Shown here piece after piece: positions 1 to 7,900 of a stretch of 40,088 nucleotides of DNA; position 1 is the stretch's first letter, and each line of letters opens with the position of its first letter. The notes under the pieces are model-generated. The model was given only the letters and a program-made list of their open reading frames with translations, ran no database searches and was not told where the DNA came from. The stretch is from Candidatus Caccousia avicola. Its GTDB lineage: Bacteria > Bacillota > Clostridia > Oscillospirales > Acutalibacteraceae. A program made the position numbers and the translations under genes. The DNA lies in contig DVGZ01000059.1 in assembly GCA_018712435.1 (NCBI GenBank), positions 1 to 40,088 of the forward strand. The letters are read 5' to 3'.

Positions 1-292
1 GAGTGTAGCCACTGTCCGCAATCTTCTCACCTGTGATCGTCACAGTAACATCTTCTTCATTGGAAAGATCAATCCCCACTCCTTCCAATACAGCATCCAC
101 ACCGGAGTCCTGCACTCTCGTATAGTTGGAATCGACCGGTGTTCCCGTATCCTGCACCATCGTAATGCGGCCGGAATCAGAATCCCACTTCTGTTCAGAC
201 GTAAACGCATAATCCGCCGACACCAGAGTGACCATTGACGTGAGCATGCAGGTCACGAGCACAAGCGAGAGGAACTGCTTAAACGCTCTCAT
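1..292 (-). CDS. Exported protein, N-terminal fragment (runs off the window)
   Basis: The reading frame starts at an ATG at 292 and is open to the window edge, giving about 97 residues. A ribosome binding site (AGGAGGG) lies about 10 bases upstream. The N-terminus is a classic signal peptide: MRAFKQFLSL, a hydrophobic stretch LVLVTCMLTSMVTLV, then a likely signal peptidase site at VSA-DYA. The visible mature part is acidic, rich in Asp, Ser, Thr and Val, and resembles the start of a secreted or surface protein. No domain can be recognised. It is transcribed away from fba, with about 500 bases of non-coding DNA behind it. The start and signal peptide are fairly sure; the function is unknown. 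Confidence 0.7.
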   Translation of the reverse strand, partial: MRAFKQFLSLVLVTCMLTSMVTLVSADYAFTSEQKWDSDSGRITMVQDTGTPVDSNYTRVQDSGVDAVLEGVGIDLSNEEDVTVTITGEKIADSGYT

Positions 293-689
293 GATACGAT
301 ATCCCTCCTATCAAAATTTCTGCACGGGAAAGAGCAGGGGCTACTCTCCGCCCGCGCACCGCTATATGCGGAATCTGTTGAAAACTCAAATCCCCCCTTA
401 ATCGTCCCCATGTTCCGAATCTTGATCGCGTCCCGGCGGGCGCGGTCGCCACCTCCATTTGGGATTGTTTACGCTAAAGCGCATTATTACAAATTTCGCA
501 GGTTTTTCCCCGCGCCATACCGGCTGAAATTGAATGCTTGGAAGGCGTCTTTATGACGTAGCATTGCTACGTCATAGCAAAGAGGGCGCCCTCTTTGTCA
601 CTTTTCCTAAACCCTTCATATTTGGGTTCGGAATGCAGCTATTCTATTTATTGGTATCAGTATAGCACGCGTTCCAGGCAAAATCAACC
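293..689. other. Intergenic region upstream of the exported-protein gene
   Basis: About 400 bases without a gene. It holds the leader of the minus-strand exported protein, a small CGCT-AA-AGCG dyad near 472-481, and the two larger palindromes at 552-597 listed separately. No convincing -35/-10 pair was found. A known riboswitch (cyclic di-GMP type I) was considered for the leader and its core motifs are not present. Confidence 0.4.
552..597. repeat. Two adjacent perfect palindromes
   Basis: Positions 552-576 are a perfect dyad with 12-base arms (TATGACGTAGCA and its complement) around one central T. Positions 578-597 are a perfect 20-base palindrome centred on GGGC/GCCC (CAAAGAGGGC and its complement). 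The two are separated by a single base. There is no T-run on either side, so neither looks like an ordinary intrinsic terminator. They lie beyond the fba terminator, in the upstream region of the exported-protein gene. Confidence 0.7.
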
Positions 690-747
690 ATAAAAAGAAA
701 AAGAAAGGGAAATGGCATCCGCTTTCCAAAAGCGGATGCCATTTCCC
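690..747 (-). terminator. Intrinsic terminator of fba
   Basis: Read on the minus strand this is a stem of about 19 perfectly paired bases (707-725 against 729-747, loop CCA region) followed by a T-rich tract TTTCTTTTTCTTTTT. It lies about 55 bases after the fba stop codon. The stem is unusually long for a factor-independent terminator. Confidence 0.9.
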
Positions 748-802
748 GTGCAACGAACTATTTCCAATGGGTCCTTGGGACCCGGAACATAGTCTGTGTT
801 AT

Positions 803-1741
803 TTAGGCCTTGCCGGCGCAGCCGAGCACGACGTTGATCTTGTGGGCCACCATGTCCTTCACAGCGGTACGGGCCGGAGCGAGGTACTGGCGGGGATCGA
901 AGTGGCTCGGATTCTCAGCGAGATACTTGCGGATGGTAGCGGTCATGGCAAGACGGATATCGGAGTCGATGTTGATCTTGCAGACAGCCATCTTCGCGGC
1001 CTCACGGAGCATCTCCTCCGGAATGCCGATTGCGTCAGGCATCTCGCCGCCGAACTTGTTGACCATCTCGACGTACTCCGGAATAACGGAGGAAGCGCCG
1101 TGCAGAACGATCGGGAAACCGGGCAGACGGTTGGAAACCTCCTGCAGGATGTCCAGACGCAGCTGCGGCTTCTGGCCGGGCTTGAACTTGTAAGCGCCGT
1201 GGCTGGTGCCGATGGCGATGGCCAGGGAATCGACGCCCGTGCGGGTAACGAAATCCTGCACCTCGTCGGGATCCGTGAACTGGGCCTTGTCGTCCTCAAC
1301 CTTCACGTCGTCCTCAACGCCCGCGAGCTTGCCGAGCTCAGCCTCGACGGTGACATTATACTTATGAGCGTACTCCGCAACGCGGCGGGCTTCCTCGACG
1401 TTCTCCTCATACGGCTTGGAGGAACCGTCGTACATGACGGAGGTAAAGCCGCCGTCGATGCAGTCCTTGCAGATCTCGAAGCTTGCGCCGTGATCCAGAT
1501 GCAGAGCGATCGGAATGTCGGGATTCACCTTCACAGCAGCCTCAATCAGCTTCACCAGATAGGTGTGGTTGGCGTATTTGCGGGCGCCGGCGGAAACCTG
1601 CAGAATCACAGGGGCATTGAGCTCCTGGCAGGCTTCGGTGATACCCTGAACGATTTCCATGTTGTTCACATTGAAAGCGCCGACAGCGTATCCGCCTTCA
1701 TAGGCTTTCTTGAACATTTCCTTCGTATTTACCAACGGCAT
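803..1741 (-). CDS. fba: Class II fructose-1,6-bisphosphate aldolase
   Basis: This 312-residue protein cleaves fructose 1,6-bisphosphate into glyceraldehyde 3-phosphate and dihydroxyacetone phosphate (and the reverse) in glycolysis, using a divalent metal, usually zinc. Family hallmarks are visible: HLDHG with catalytic Asp83 and metal ligand His84, GTSHG with His181, and VLHGASSV with His214. The length fits the family. An in-frame GTG nine bases upstream (1750) is rejected because it almost touches the AGGAG ribosome binding site; the ATG at 1741 is 10 bases from it and gives the usual MPLVNTKEMF start. The gene is monocistronic: a TATAAT box lies at 1780-1785 and a strong terminator follows. 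Confidence 0.97.
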   Translation of the reverse strand: MPLVNTKEMFKKAYEGGYAVGAFNVNNMEIVQGITEACQELNAPVILQVSAGARKYANHTYLVKLIEAAVKVNPDIPIALHLDHGASFEICKDCIDGGFTSVMYDGSSKPYEENVEEARRVAEYAHKYNVTVEAELGKLAGVEDDVKVEDDKAQFTDPDEVQDFVTRTGVDSLAIAIGTSHGAYKFKPGQKPQLRLDILQEVSNRLPGFPIVLHGASSVIPEYVEMVNKFGGEMPDAIGIPEEMLREAAKMAVCKINIDSDIRLAMTATIRKYLAENPSHFDPRQYLAPARTAVKDMVAHKINVVLGCAGKA

Positions 1742-1779
1742 GGGGGTCACGCTCCTATTCTATGATTTAATCTGTCCTT

Positions 1780-1785
1780 ATTATA
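1780..1785 (-). promoter_or_regulatory. -10 box of the fba promoter
   Basis: On the minus strand the sequence reads TTG-TATAAT, about 39 bases before the fba start codon. The -35 region at the correct distance (TTTCCT) is a poor match, so only the -10 box is claimed. Confidence 0.6.
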
Positions 1786-1918
1786 CAACAATCTGTCCCG
1801 TTAGGAAAGCATTATTTCCAAAATTTTTTGCCTTTTCGGATGCTTTGGCAAGCTTTTTTCAGAGTTTCACAGATTTTGAGGACAAAAACCGCCGTTTTTG
1901 ACAAAGCTTTCACAATCT

Positions 1919-2704
1919 TTATCCAAACAATTCCGGGTGAAGGCGGCTGTAATGAAACACATACTGCTGGGCAATCCCCGCATAGGGGCCGAAAAAGTCC
2001 GGCGATTTCCCGGGAAACAGCGTCTGCATCGCCCGGCGCATCCACACGTCGAGCGGAAACGCGTCGAGCCGGTGCATTCCATATAAAAGGGCACATTCCG
2101 CCACCTTCGGACCGACCCCATCGATCACCTGCAAGGCCTCGCGGGCCTCGGCAAGCGGCAGAGCGGCAATTTCATTTAGCGGCAGTTCGCCGCTTCCGAC
2201 GCGCCGGGCCGCGTCGAGCACATACCGCGCGCGGAATCCACAGCGCAGAGGCGCGAGATCCTCCGCGGAAAGATCCATGAGCCGCTCCGGCTCCGGAAAC
2301 GAAAACCCGCCCCCCGGCAAAGGTTCCCCGAAATTTTCGCAGAGCCTGTCCACAATCCCCATAATGCGCGGGATGTTGTTGTTCTGCGAGAGGATGAACG
2401 AGCACAGCGCTTCCCAGGGATCCTGCCGCAGAATCCGGATGCCGGGCGCAAACGAAGCCGCCGTCTCCAGCTCCGGGGAGAGCGAGGAAAGCTCCCGGCG
2501 GATTGCGCCGTAATCGAGATCCAGATCGAAATAGGAGCGCCAGAGCGGATCCGCCGCCGCCTGCCCGGCGGACTCCTCCGAAACGGTGAGCGTCCGGCCA
2601 AACGCGACGCCCGAAAAGCTGCCGTCCTCTCCCTCGCGCCAGCGGAAGCACTGGCCGCAGGTCAGCGTCGCCGTCAGGTCAAACGGCCCCATCCAGTCGC
2701 TCAC
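1919..2704 (-). CDS. ogg: 8-oxoguanine DNA glycosylase / AP lyase (OGG1-type)
   Basis: This 261-residue protein belongs to the helix-hairpin-helix base-excision repair superfamily and should remove 8-oxoguanine from DNA and nick the resulting site. The N-terminal part carries the OGG N-domain signature (FDLTATLTCGQCFRW). The middle has SFILSQNNNIPRI, typical of OGG1-type enzymes. The HhH motif IDGVGPKVAECALL supplies the catalytic Lys200, and FPLDVWMRRA gives the catalytic Asp219. It starts with GTG; its first four bases (GTGA) overlap the stop codon of the DUF6062 gene upstream, so the two are probably translationally coupled. A general alkylpurine glycosylase is the alternative, but the QNNN and GPK-D pattern favours OGG. 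Confidence 0.9.
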   Translation of the reverse strand: MSDWMGPFDLTATLTCGQCFRWREGEDGSFSGVAFGRTLTVSEESAGQAAADPLWRSYFDLDLDYGAIRRELSSLSPELETAASFAPGIRILRQDPWEALCSFILSQNNNIPRIMGIVDRLCENFGEPLPGGGFSFPEPERLMDLSAEDLAPLRCGFRARYVLDAARRVGSGELPLNEIAALPLAEAREALQVIDGVGPKVAECALLYGMHRLDAFPLDVWMRRAMQTLFPGKSPDFFGPYAGIAQQYVFHYSRLHPELFG

Positions 2705-3411
2705 GCTTTGTCCTCCCCGTCCTCGCGCCCTGTATAGAGCCGTCCTGTCAGATACGCGATGGCGCGTTCAATCGCGTCGCGGGAATTGCCCCAGTCGCCG
2801 TCCTTGTTGCGGTAGTCGAACATGCGGCAGAAATGCGTCACGTCGGCCTCCACCGTCTGCAAATACGACTGCGACAGCCGCCGCACCTCGGCGCAGAAGG
2901 GCTCCGCCGCCTTTTTCGGCAAGCGGGAGGCTGCGTCCTCCAACAAACGCGCGTGGTGCAGGCACAAGCACTCCTGCTCCGAGAACAACCGGCGGAATTC
3001 CTCCTCCTTGCCCCAGAGGTTCAGAAGGCTGTCCACCAGATGGTTCCGGTTTTTCTCCATATTTTCGCAGATAAAGCATGTTTCTTTTTCCGGCCCGGCC
3101 GCGCCGCCGAACAGCTTTTTCTTTTTCGGGGCGGCTTTCGCGCCGAATGCGCGCTCCTCCACCTCTTTCAGGTGGCTTTCCAGAATCAGCGCGATGGAAA
3201 GGCGGCTCCCCACCTCGCAGATCCGGTCAAAATGGTGGGAACAGAACCCCAGCCGGTTTGTCTCGATGCGCACATCCGGCTCCATCATGGCCGCTCCCGT
3301 GATGTATTCGGCCAGCCTGCTCTCCAGCATGGCGTCCATGCGGCAGATCGGGCAGCCTTTTTTCGGTTCAAACAATTCACTGATGGGTATACTGCAAATA
3401 TCTTCTCTCAT
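2701..3411 (-). CDS. DUF6062 family protein (paired CxxC / HH motifs)
   Basis: A 236-residue cytoplasmic protein of unknown function, recognised as DUF6062, common in Clostridia. Two similar halves each carry a likely metal site: GCPIC followed by GFCSHHFD in the first half, and CFICEN followed by CLCLHHARL in the second. This internal repeat suggests two zinc- or iron-binding modules. A lysine-rich linker (APKKKKLF) separates the halves. Two in-frame ATGs (3420 and 3411) compete; 3411 (MREDICSIPI) is chosen because the GGGAGG site lies about 11 bases from it but only 2 bases from the other. It overlaps the glycosylase gene by four bases, which hints at a shared role, but none is established. 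Confidence 0.85.
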   Translation of the reverse strand: MREDICSIPISELFEPKKGCPICRMDAMLESRLAEYITGAAMMEPDVRIETNRLGFCSHHFDRICEVGSRLSIALILESHLKEVEERAFGAKAAPKKKKLFGGAAGPEKETCFICENMEKNRNHLVDSLLNLWGKEEEFRRLFSEQECLCLHHARLLEDAASRLPKKAAEPFCAEVRRLSQSYLQTVEADVTHFCRMFDYRNKDGDWGNSRDAIERAIAYLTGRLYTGREDGEDKA

Positions 3412-3572
3412 TTTCCCCATATCCTCCCTTGGTGCTGCACATATATGTATTTTACCACACCTGCGGTGAGCATTTCGCGCACCTGCGGTGGGCAAGCCGC
3501 GCAAGACGGCTCCGCCGTCCCAGCTGTGTCAATCCGTATGTTTGGTATCCCGCGCTGGCGCCGCAGAGAAGC

Positions 3573-3645
3573 ACGGGAGCAGGTTCAGACCGTCCCAACG
3601 CGCGGGCCATTGCGTGCAGACTCAGTCTGCCAGGCTCAGTCTGCC
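3573..3645 (-). repeat. Leader repeat, copy A (5' UTR of the DUF6062-ogg operon)
   Basis: Read on the minus strand this segment begins about 8 bases after a -10 box and carries GGCAGACTGAGCC and then GCAGAC-TGA-GTCTGC, followed by ACGCA, GGCCCGCGCGTTGG and AACCTGCTCCCGT. It matches copy B at 3979-4043 at about 56 of 60 positions, in inverted orientation. The hexamer-TGA-hexamer palindrome links it to the gene-end repeats elsewhere in the window. Confidence 0.85.
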
Positions 3646-3652
3646 TTCGGTT

Positions 3653-3661
3653 ATTGTACCA
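3653..3661 (-). promoter_or_regulatory. Likely extended -10 promoter for DUF6062-ogg
   Basis: On the minus strand the sequence reads TGG-TACAAT, an extended -10 element (TGnTACAAT). The -35 region (TTGCAT at 17 bases) is weak, as is common with extended -10 promoters. Transcription would enter leader repeat copy A almost at once. Confidence 0.5.
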
Positions 3662-3956
3662 TGTCTGCGGTGCAAATGCAAAGGAGGAGTGATTACAGTT
3701 TGTACTCTCCATAAGTTTACATAATTTTTACATGGTCTTGTGGGATGTGGAAAGGTTTTGCCCATTTGAAGTGGTTTTCCACATTTTCCACTGAGTTTTC
3801 CACAGACTCCACTGAGTTTTCCCCCGGCTTTTCCCGAAGGGGAAAATAAATTATGTCAACTTCTTCGATTACGCGCCGTATAAACCAGAATCCCGGCGTT
3901 TTTTGTAAACTCCTTTTGAATTTCGCGTTTTAACCCTCCTATTTTACGCTTTCCTA
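3661..3956. other. AT-richer core between the divergent promoters, with TTTTCCACA motifs
   Basis: No gene is visible. The stretch is AT-rich compared with its surroundings and contains TTTTCCACA at 3775-3783 and 3796-3804, TTTCCACA in the opposite sense near 3746-3753, and two TTTTCCACT variants. These are one base away from the DnaA box TTATCCACA. Part of this is a short direct repeat: TCCACTGAGTTTTCC occurs twice about 20 bases apart. There is no dnaA or dnaN nearby, so an origin is not claimed. Confidence 0.45.
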
Positions 3957-3965
3957 TGCTATAAT
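3957..3965 (+). promoter_or_regulatory. Likely extended -10 promoter for rlmB
   Basis: The sequence TGC-TATAAT is a perfect extended -10 element. No good -35 box is present. The start site would fall near 3972, just before leader repeat copy B. Confidence 0.6.
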
Positions 3966-3978
3966 AAAGCAGCAAGCG

Positions 3979-4043
3979 GAGTCTGGCAGACTGAGTCTGC
4001 ACGCAGCGGCCCGCGCGTTGGTACGGTCTCAACCTGCTCCCGT
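3979..4043 (+). repeat. Leader repeat, copy B (5' UTR of rlmB)
   Basis: This is the inverted partner of copy A at 3573-3645. It contains the hairpin GCAGAC-TGA-GTCTGC, then ACGCA, GGCCCGCGCGTTGG and AACCTGCTCCCGT. It starts about 13 bases after the rlmB -10 box and ends about 31 bases before the rlmB start codon, so it makes up most of the leader. Confidence 0.85.
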
Positions 4044-4074
4044 ATTATTTTGATGAAGATAAGGATTTTGTGCC

Positions 4075-4869
4075 ATGAATTATCATAAGAACGATTCGGA
4101 AAACGGCGCCCGTTCCTCCCGCGCGGAGGGCGTGATCGCCGGAAGAAACACCGTGACGGAAGCTTTGCGCAGCGGACGGCCGATTGACACGCTGTATGTC
4201 GCGCGCGGCTCGCTGGAAAAGGGCAGTCTCGCGGCGCTGGCCGCCAAGGCCCGGCAGGCCGGAGCCAACGTCAAGGAAGCCGACCCCAAAAAGCTCGACG
4301 CGCTGTGCGGCGGAGCCGTCCACCAGGGCGTGGTGGCGCTGGCGGCAGCGAAGGAATTCGCCACGCTGGACGACATCTTCCGTCTTGCGGAGGAGCGGGG
4401 CGAACCTCCTTTTCTCATTTTGGCGGACGAGCTGGCCGACCCGCACAACCTGGGGGCCATCCTGCGCACAGCCGAGTGCGCGGGAGCGCATGGCGTGGTG
4501 ATCCCGAAGCGCCGCTCCGTGGGCCTGACCTACACCGTCGGCAAGGCTTCGGCGGGCGCGCTCGAATATGTGCCCGTCGCGCGTGTGGCAAACCTGCCCT
4601 CGTGCATGGAGGAGCTCAAACGGCGCGGCGTGTGGATCTTCGGCGCGGACATGGACGGCACGCCCTGGTGCGAAGCCGATTTCACCGGCCCCATGGCGCT
4701 GGTCATCGGTTCGGAGGGCTTCGGCATGGGCCGTCTGGTCAAGGAAAAATGCGATTTTATCATATCTTTGCCGATGAAGGGCAAAATAACCTCACTGAAC
4801 GCCTCTGTGGCGTGCGGTGTGCTGGCTTATGAGGCGGCACGCCAGCGCGCGGGAATCCGGGCGCGCTGA
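4075..4869 (+). CDS. rlmB: 23S rRNA (guanosine-2'-O-)-methyltransferase, TrmH/SpoU family
   Basis: This 264-residue SPOUT-class enzyme uses S-adenosylmethionine to methylate a ribose 2'-OH in 23S rRNA (G2251 in E. coli numbering). The N-terminal substrate-binding domain starts with VIAGRNTVTEAL. The C-terminal knotted domain has all three SpoU motifs: DPHNLGAILRTAE near residue 122 (with the key Asn/Arg), VIGSEGFGM near 211, and LPMKGKITSLNASVACGV near 232. The ATG is preceded by AAGGAT. The leader is nearly filled by repeat copy B. The large pseudo-ATPase gene follows after 32 bases and is likely in the same transcript. Another member of the TrmH family is possible, but the domain layout fits RlmB best. 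Confidence 0.92.
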   Translation: MNYHKNDSENGARSSRAEGVIAGRNTVTEALRSGRPIDTLYVARGSLEKGSLAALAAKARQAGANVKEADPKKLDALCGGAVHQGVVALAAAKEFATLDDIFRLAEERGEPPFLILADELADPHNLGAILRTAECAGAHGVVIPKRRSVGLTYTVGKASAGALEYVPVARVANLPSCMEELKRRGVWIFGADMDGTPWCEADFTGPMALVIGSEGFGMGRLVKEKCDFIISLPMKGKITSLNASVACGVLAYEAARQRAGIRAR

Positions 4870-4901
4870 CGCCACGGCGGGAAAGGAGCAGAAAAGCAGC
4901 A

Positions 4902-7900
4902 ATGTCGGATGATCGAGAATACCGCGAGGATTTTTCTCTGGAAGAAATCCTCGCAGATGTGCGCAACAGCCGCACCAATCCTCCCAAGCCGGAGGATATC
5001 GCACAGCCTGGACTGGATTATGTGCCGTCCAGCGAAAAACAATCCGCAGACGAGACAACAGCGGAACCGAAGCCTGCTTCCCGCCGTGTACCGCTGTATC
5101 CGGAAAAGGAACAGAAAAAAACGGAACCGGCGCGCGCGGCAAACAAACAGCCGAAGGAAGACGACGGCGTGATCACCGCCGAGGATCTGGCGGAGGACGA
5201 TCCGGAGGAAACCCCGGAGACTCCGCGCCGCAAAAGCCTGCGCGGCCTGTTTTCCTTTGGCAAGAAGGAGAAAAAGAAGAATACGTTCCTGGACATGTCC
5301 GACGACGAGGAAAACCCCTACAAGGATCTTCACCTCAAAAGCCGCGAGGAATACAAGCGCGCTTACGAAAAAACCATGGATTTCGACAGTACCCCGCGCA
5401 GCAGTGAAGATTCCCCTTATTCCTATCTTTTCCACAGCGACGGGCAGGACAGCGACGACGATCTGGCCGCGCGCGCGGACAAGATGCGCGCCGAGCGCCA
5501 TGCCCGCCTGGCTCGTGCGATGAAAAAGGTCGGCTTTGACGAAAACAGCCAGAACGGCGAAGGAGATCTTTTCTCCATGTACCAGCGCGAGGAAGCCCAG
5601 CGCGCCGAACGCCGCACGCACGACGCCGAGGCCGCCGCCCGTGTGCTGGAAAAAGCGGGCGGACCGGAACCCGAGGAGGAGCCTGCCGCTCCGGAACAGG
5701 ACCAGCCCACGGCGACAGTGGAGCCGAGCACCCGCGAGTTTCCGAGCCTGACCGTGCTGGACACGCACGAAGCCCCCGCGCGCGGCAAAGCGGCGGACAC
5801 TGGTTCCGCCCAGACGCGCCGCACCGGGCAAACCTTCAAGGCAGCGCGCGGCGCAAAGCGGAAACCGGCACAGCCCAGCTTCCGCCCGGCCCCGCCCCCT
5901 GTTTTCCTGACGGAGCAGGAGGAGACGAAGCGGCAGGAACCCGCACCGGCAAAGACGAAACCGGCGCAGGACACGCCCGCACAGACCGCGCCGGCCACAG
6001 CGGAAACGGAGCGCGAGCAGACCCCCGCTCCGGTAAAGGAGCCTTCGCCCGCGTCGCCCACCCCCGCGCGTGAGCCCGCGCCCGCTCCGGTGCGCGAACC
6101 GGAGGAAGCGCCGCAGCCGCGTGTGCTCGCCAGCTCGAAAGGCAACGCCAAAAGCGGATCGCGCGAACACTCGTACCGCTCGCGCAAAAACCGTCCCGCC
6201 AAGGTGGTGACGATGGAGGAAACGCCCGGCGAGCTGCGGGAAGCCCTCGATAACGAGGCGCGCACCTATCCGCGCCCCGGCAAGCTTGCCGCCCCCACCG
6301 AACCGGCGGAGCAGCACGCGCAGAAGTCCGCGGCGCGCCAGGAAAGCGCACAGCAGGCAAAGCAGCCTGCCGTACATATAGACAGTACACCGCAGGAGAA
6401 ACAAACATCCGCCGCGCGGAACGAAACGCCTGACGGCATCTGGGAGGATACCACCCCCAAAACGGCTCCGAAGAAGGATTCCGTGCCGGACGCGTGGGCG
6501 GAATTCGCCCCGGCAGACGTGACGGCTTCCACTCCCATTCAGCCGCAGGAAACCGCTGTCTGGGACCATGACGGATGGGAGGAAATTGAGTCCTCCTCCG
6601 GCAAGCCCCTGCGCGGACGCACCATTCCGCTGCACCCCACTCCCTCTCCGGCTCCCGCCGAGGAGGAGGAAAGCGAGGAGGAGGCTGAGGAAACGCTGAA
6701 GCGCAAGCCCGGCCAGAAACGCCATAAGCGCTTCTCGATCCTCGGCACGGAGGAAAAGGACAACCGTCCCGAGGACGAATTCCCGGCGGATCCCGAGGAG
6801 ATCGAGGACTACGAAAAGCCGGAGGACGCGGCGTCCATCCTGCACGACCTCGGAGAAAAGCACCGCGCCCTGCTTCTGCGGGCGGGCGTGACGGGTCTTT
6901 CCCTGTTCCTGATGCTTCTCTTCGGGCTGATCTCGGAATACAACGGGATCCTTCCCTCGTTCATTTCCTATTATCTGCTGACGCAGCCGTATTTGATTTT
7001 GGAGCTGATCTTCCTCATCATCGCCGGGGCCTTCTCCTGGCCGGTGCTGCTCAACGGTCTCAAGGGCCTGATCCGCTTGCAGGCCAACAGCGACAGCGGC
7101 GTGGCCGTGGCCGTTGCCGCATCCGCCATTCATACCGTGCTGCTTCTGTTTTCAACGGCGCGGGTGGATACGGCTTCCCTGCATCTTTATGCCCCGCTGG
7201 CTGTGCTCGCGCTCTTTTTGAACACGCTCGGCAAGCTCTCCATGGTCAAGCGGATCACCAAGAATTTCCGCTTTGTGGCTTCGCCCGACAAAAAGATGGC
7301 CGTTCATCTGCTGAATGACCACAACATGGCGCTGCAAATGACGCGCGGTTATGTGGAAGACGCGCCCGTTGTGGCCTACCAGACGAAAACGGGCTTTTTG
7401 AAGAATTTCCTGCGGATTTCGTATCTGCCGGACGCGTGCGAGCAAAGCTCACAGGTGATTGCGCCGATCGGCATTGTCTCCTCTCTGCTGCTGTGCGTGG
7501 CGACGCTGCTCCTCTCCCACGACGCGATGGCGGCTCTCACCGCGTTCACCGCTTCCTGCTGCATCTGCACGCCGATGCTCAACCAGCTCTGTGTGAACCT
7601 GCCGCTGGCGCAGGCTTCGCGTCTCGCGGGACGGCACGGCGCGATGATCTCCGGCTATCAGGCGCTGGACAAATTCAGCGACACCAACGCCATTCTGGTT
7701 GACGCAAAGGAGCTGTTCCCGAAAAACTGCGTCGTGCTCAGCGGAATCAAAACCTTTGGGGATCAGCGCATCGACGACGCAATCCTCGACGCCGCCGCCC
7801 TGCTCAACCAGACCGGCGGCACGCTCAGTGAGATTTTCGACGAGGTGATCCAGAGCCGCCGCGAGCTTCTTCCGAAGGTGGAGAACTATACCTACGAGGA

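Noticed and set aside
293-551. Cyclic di-GMP riboswitch before the exported-protein gene
   Set aside because: The leader has short G-rich and A-rich runs but not the conserved core blocks.
3661-3956. Chromosomal replication origin
   Set aside because: DnaA-box-like motifs are imperfect and dnaA, dnaN, gyrB or rpmH are not nearby.
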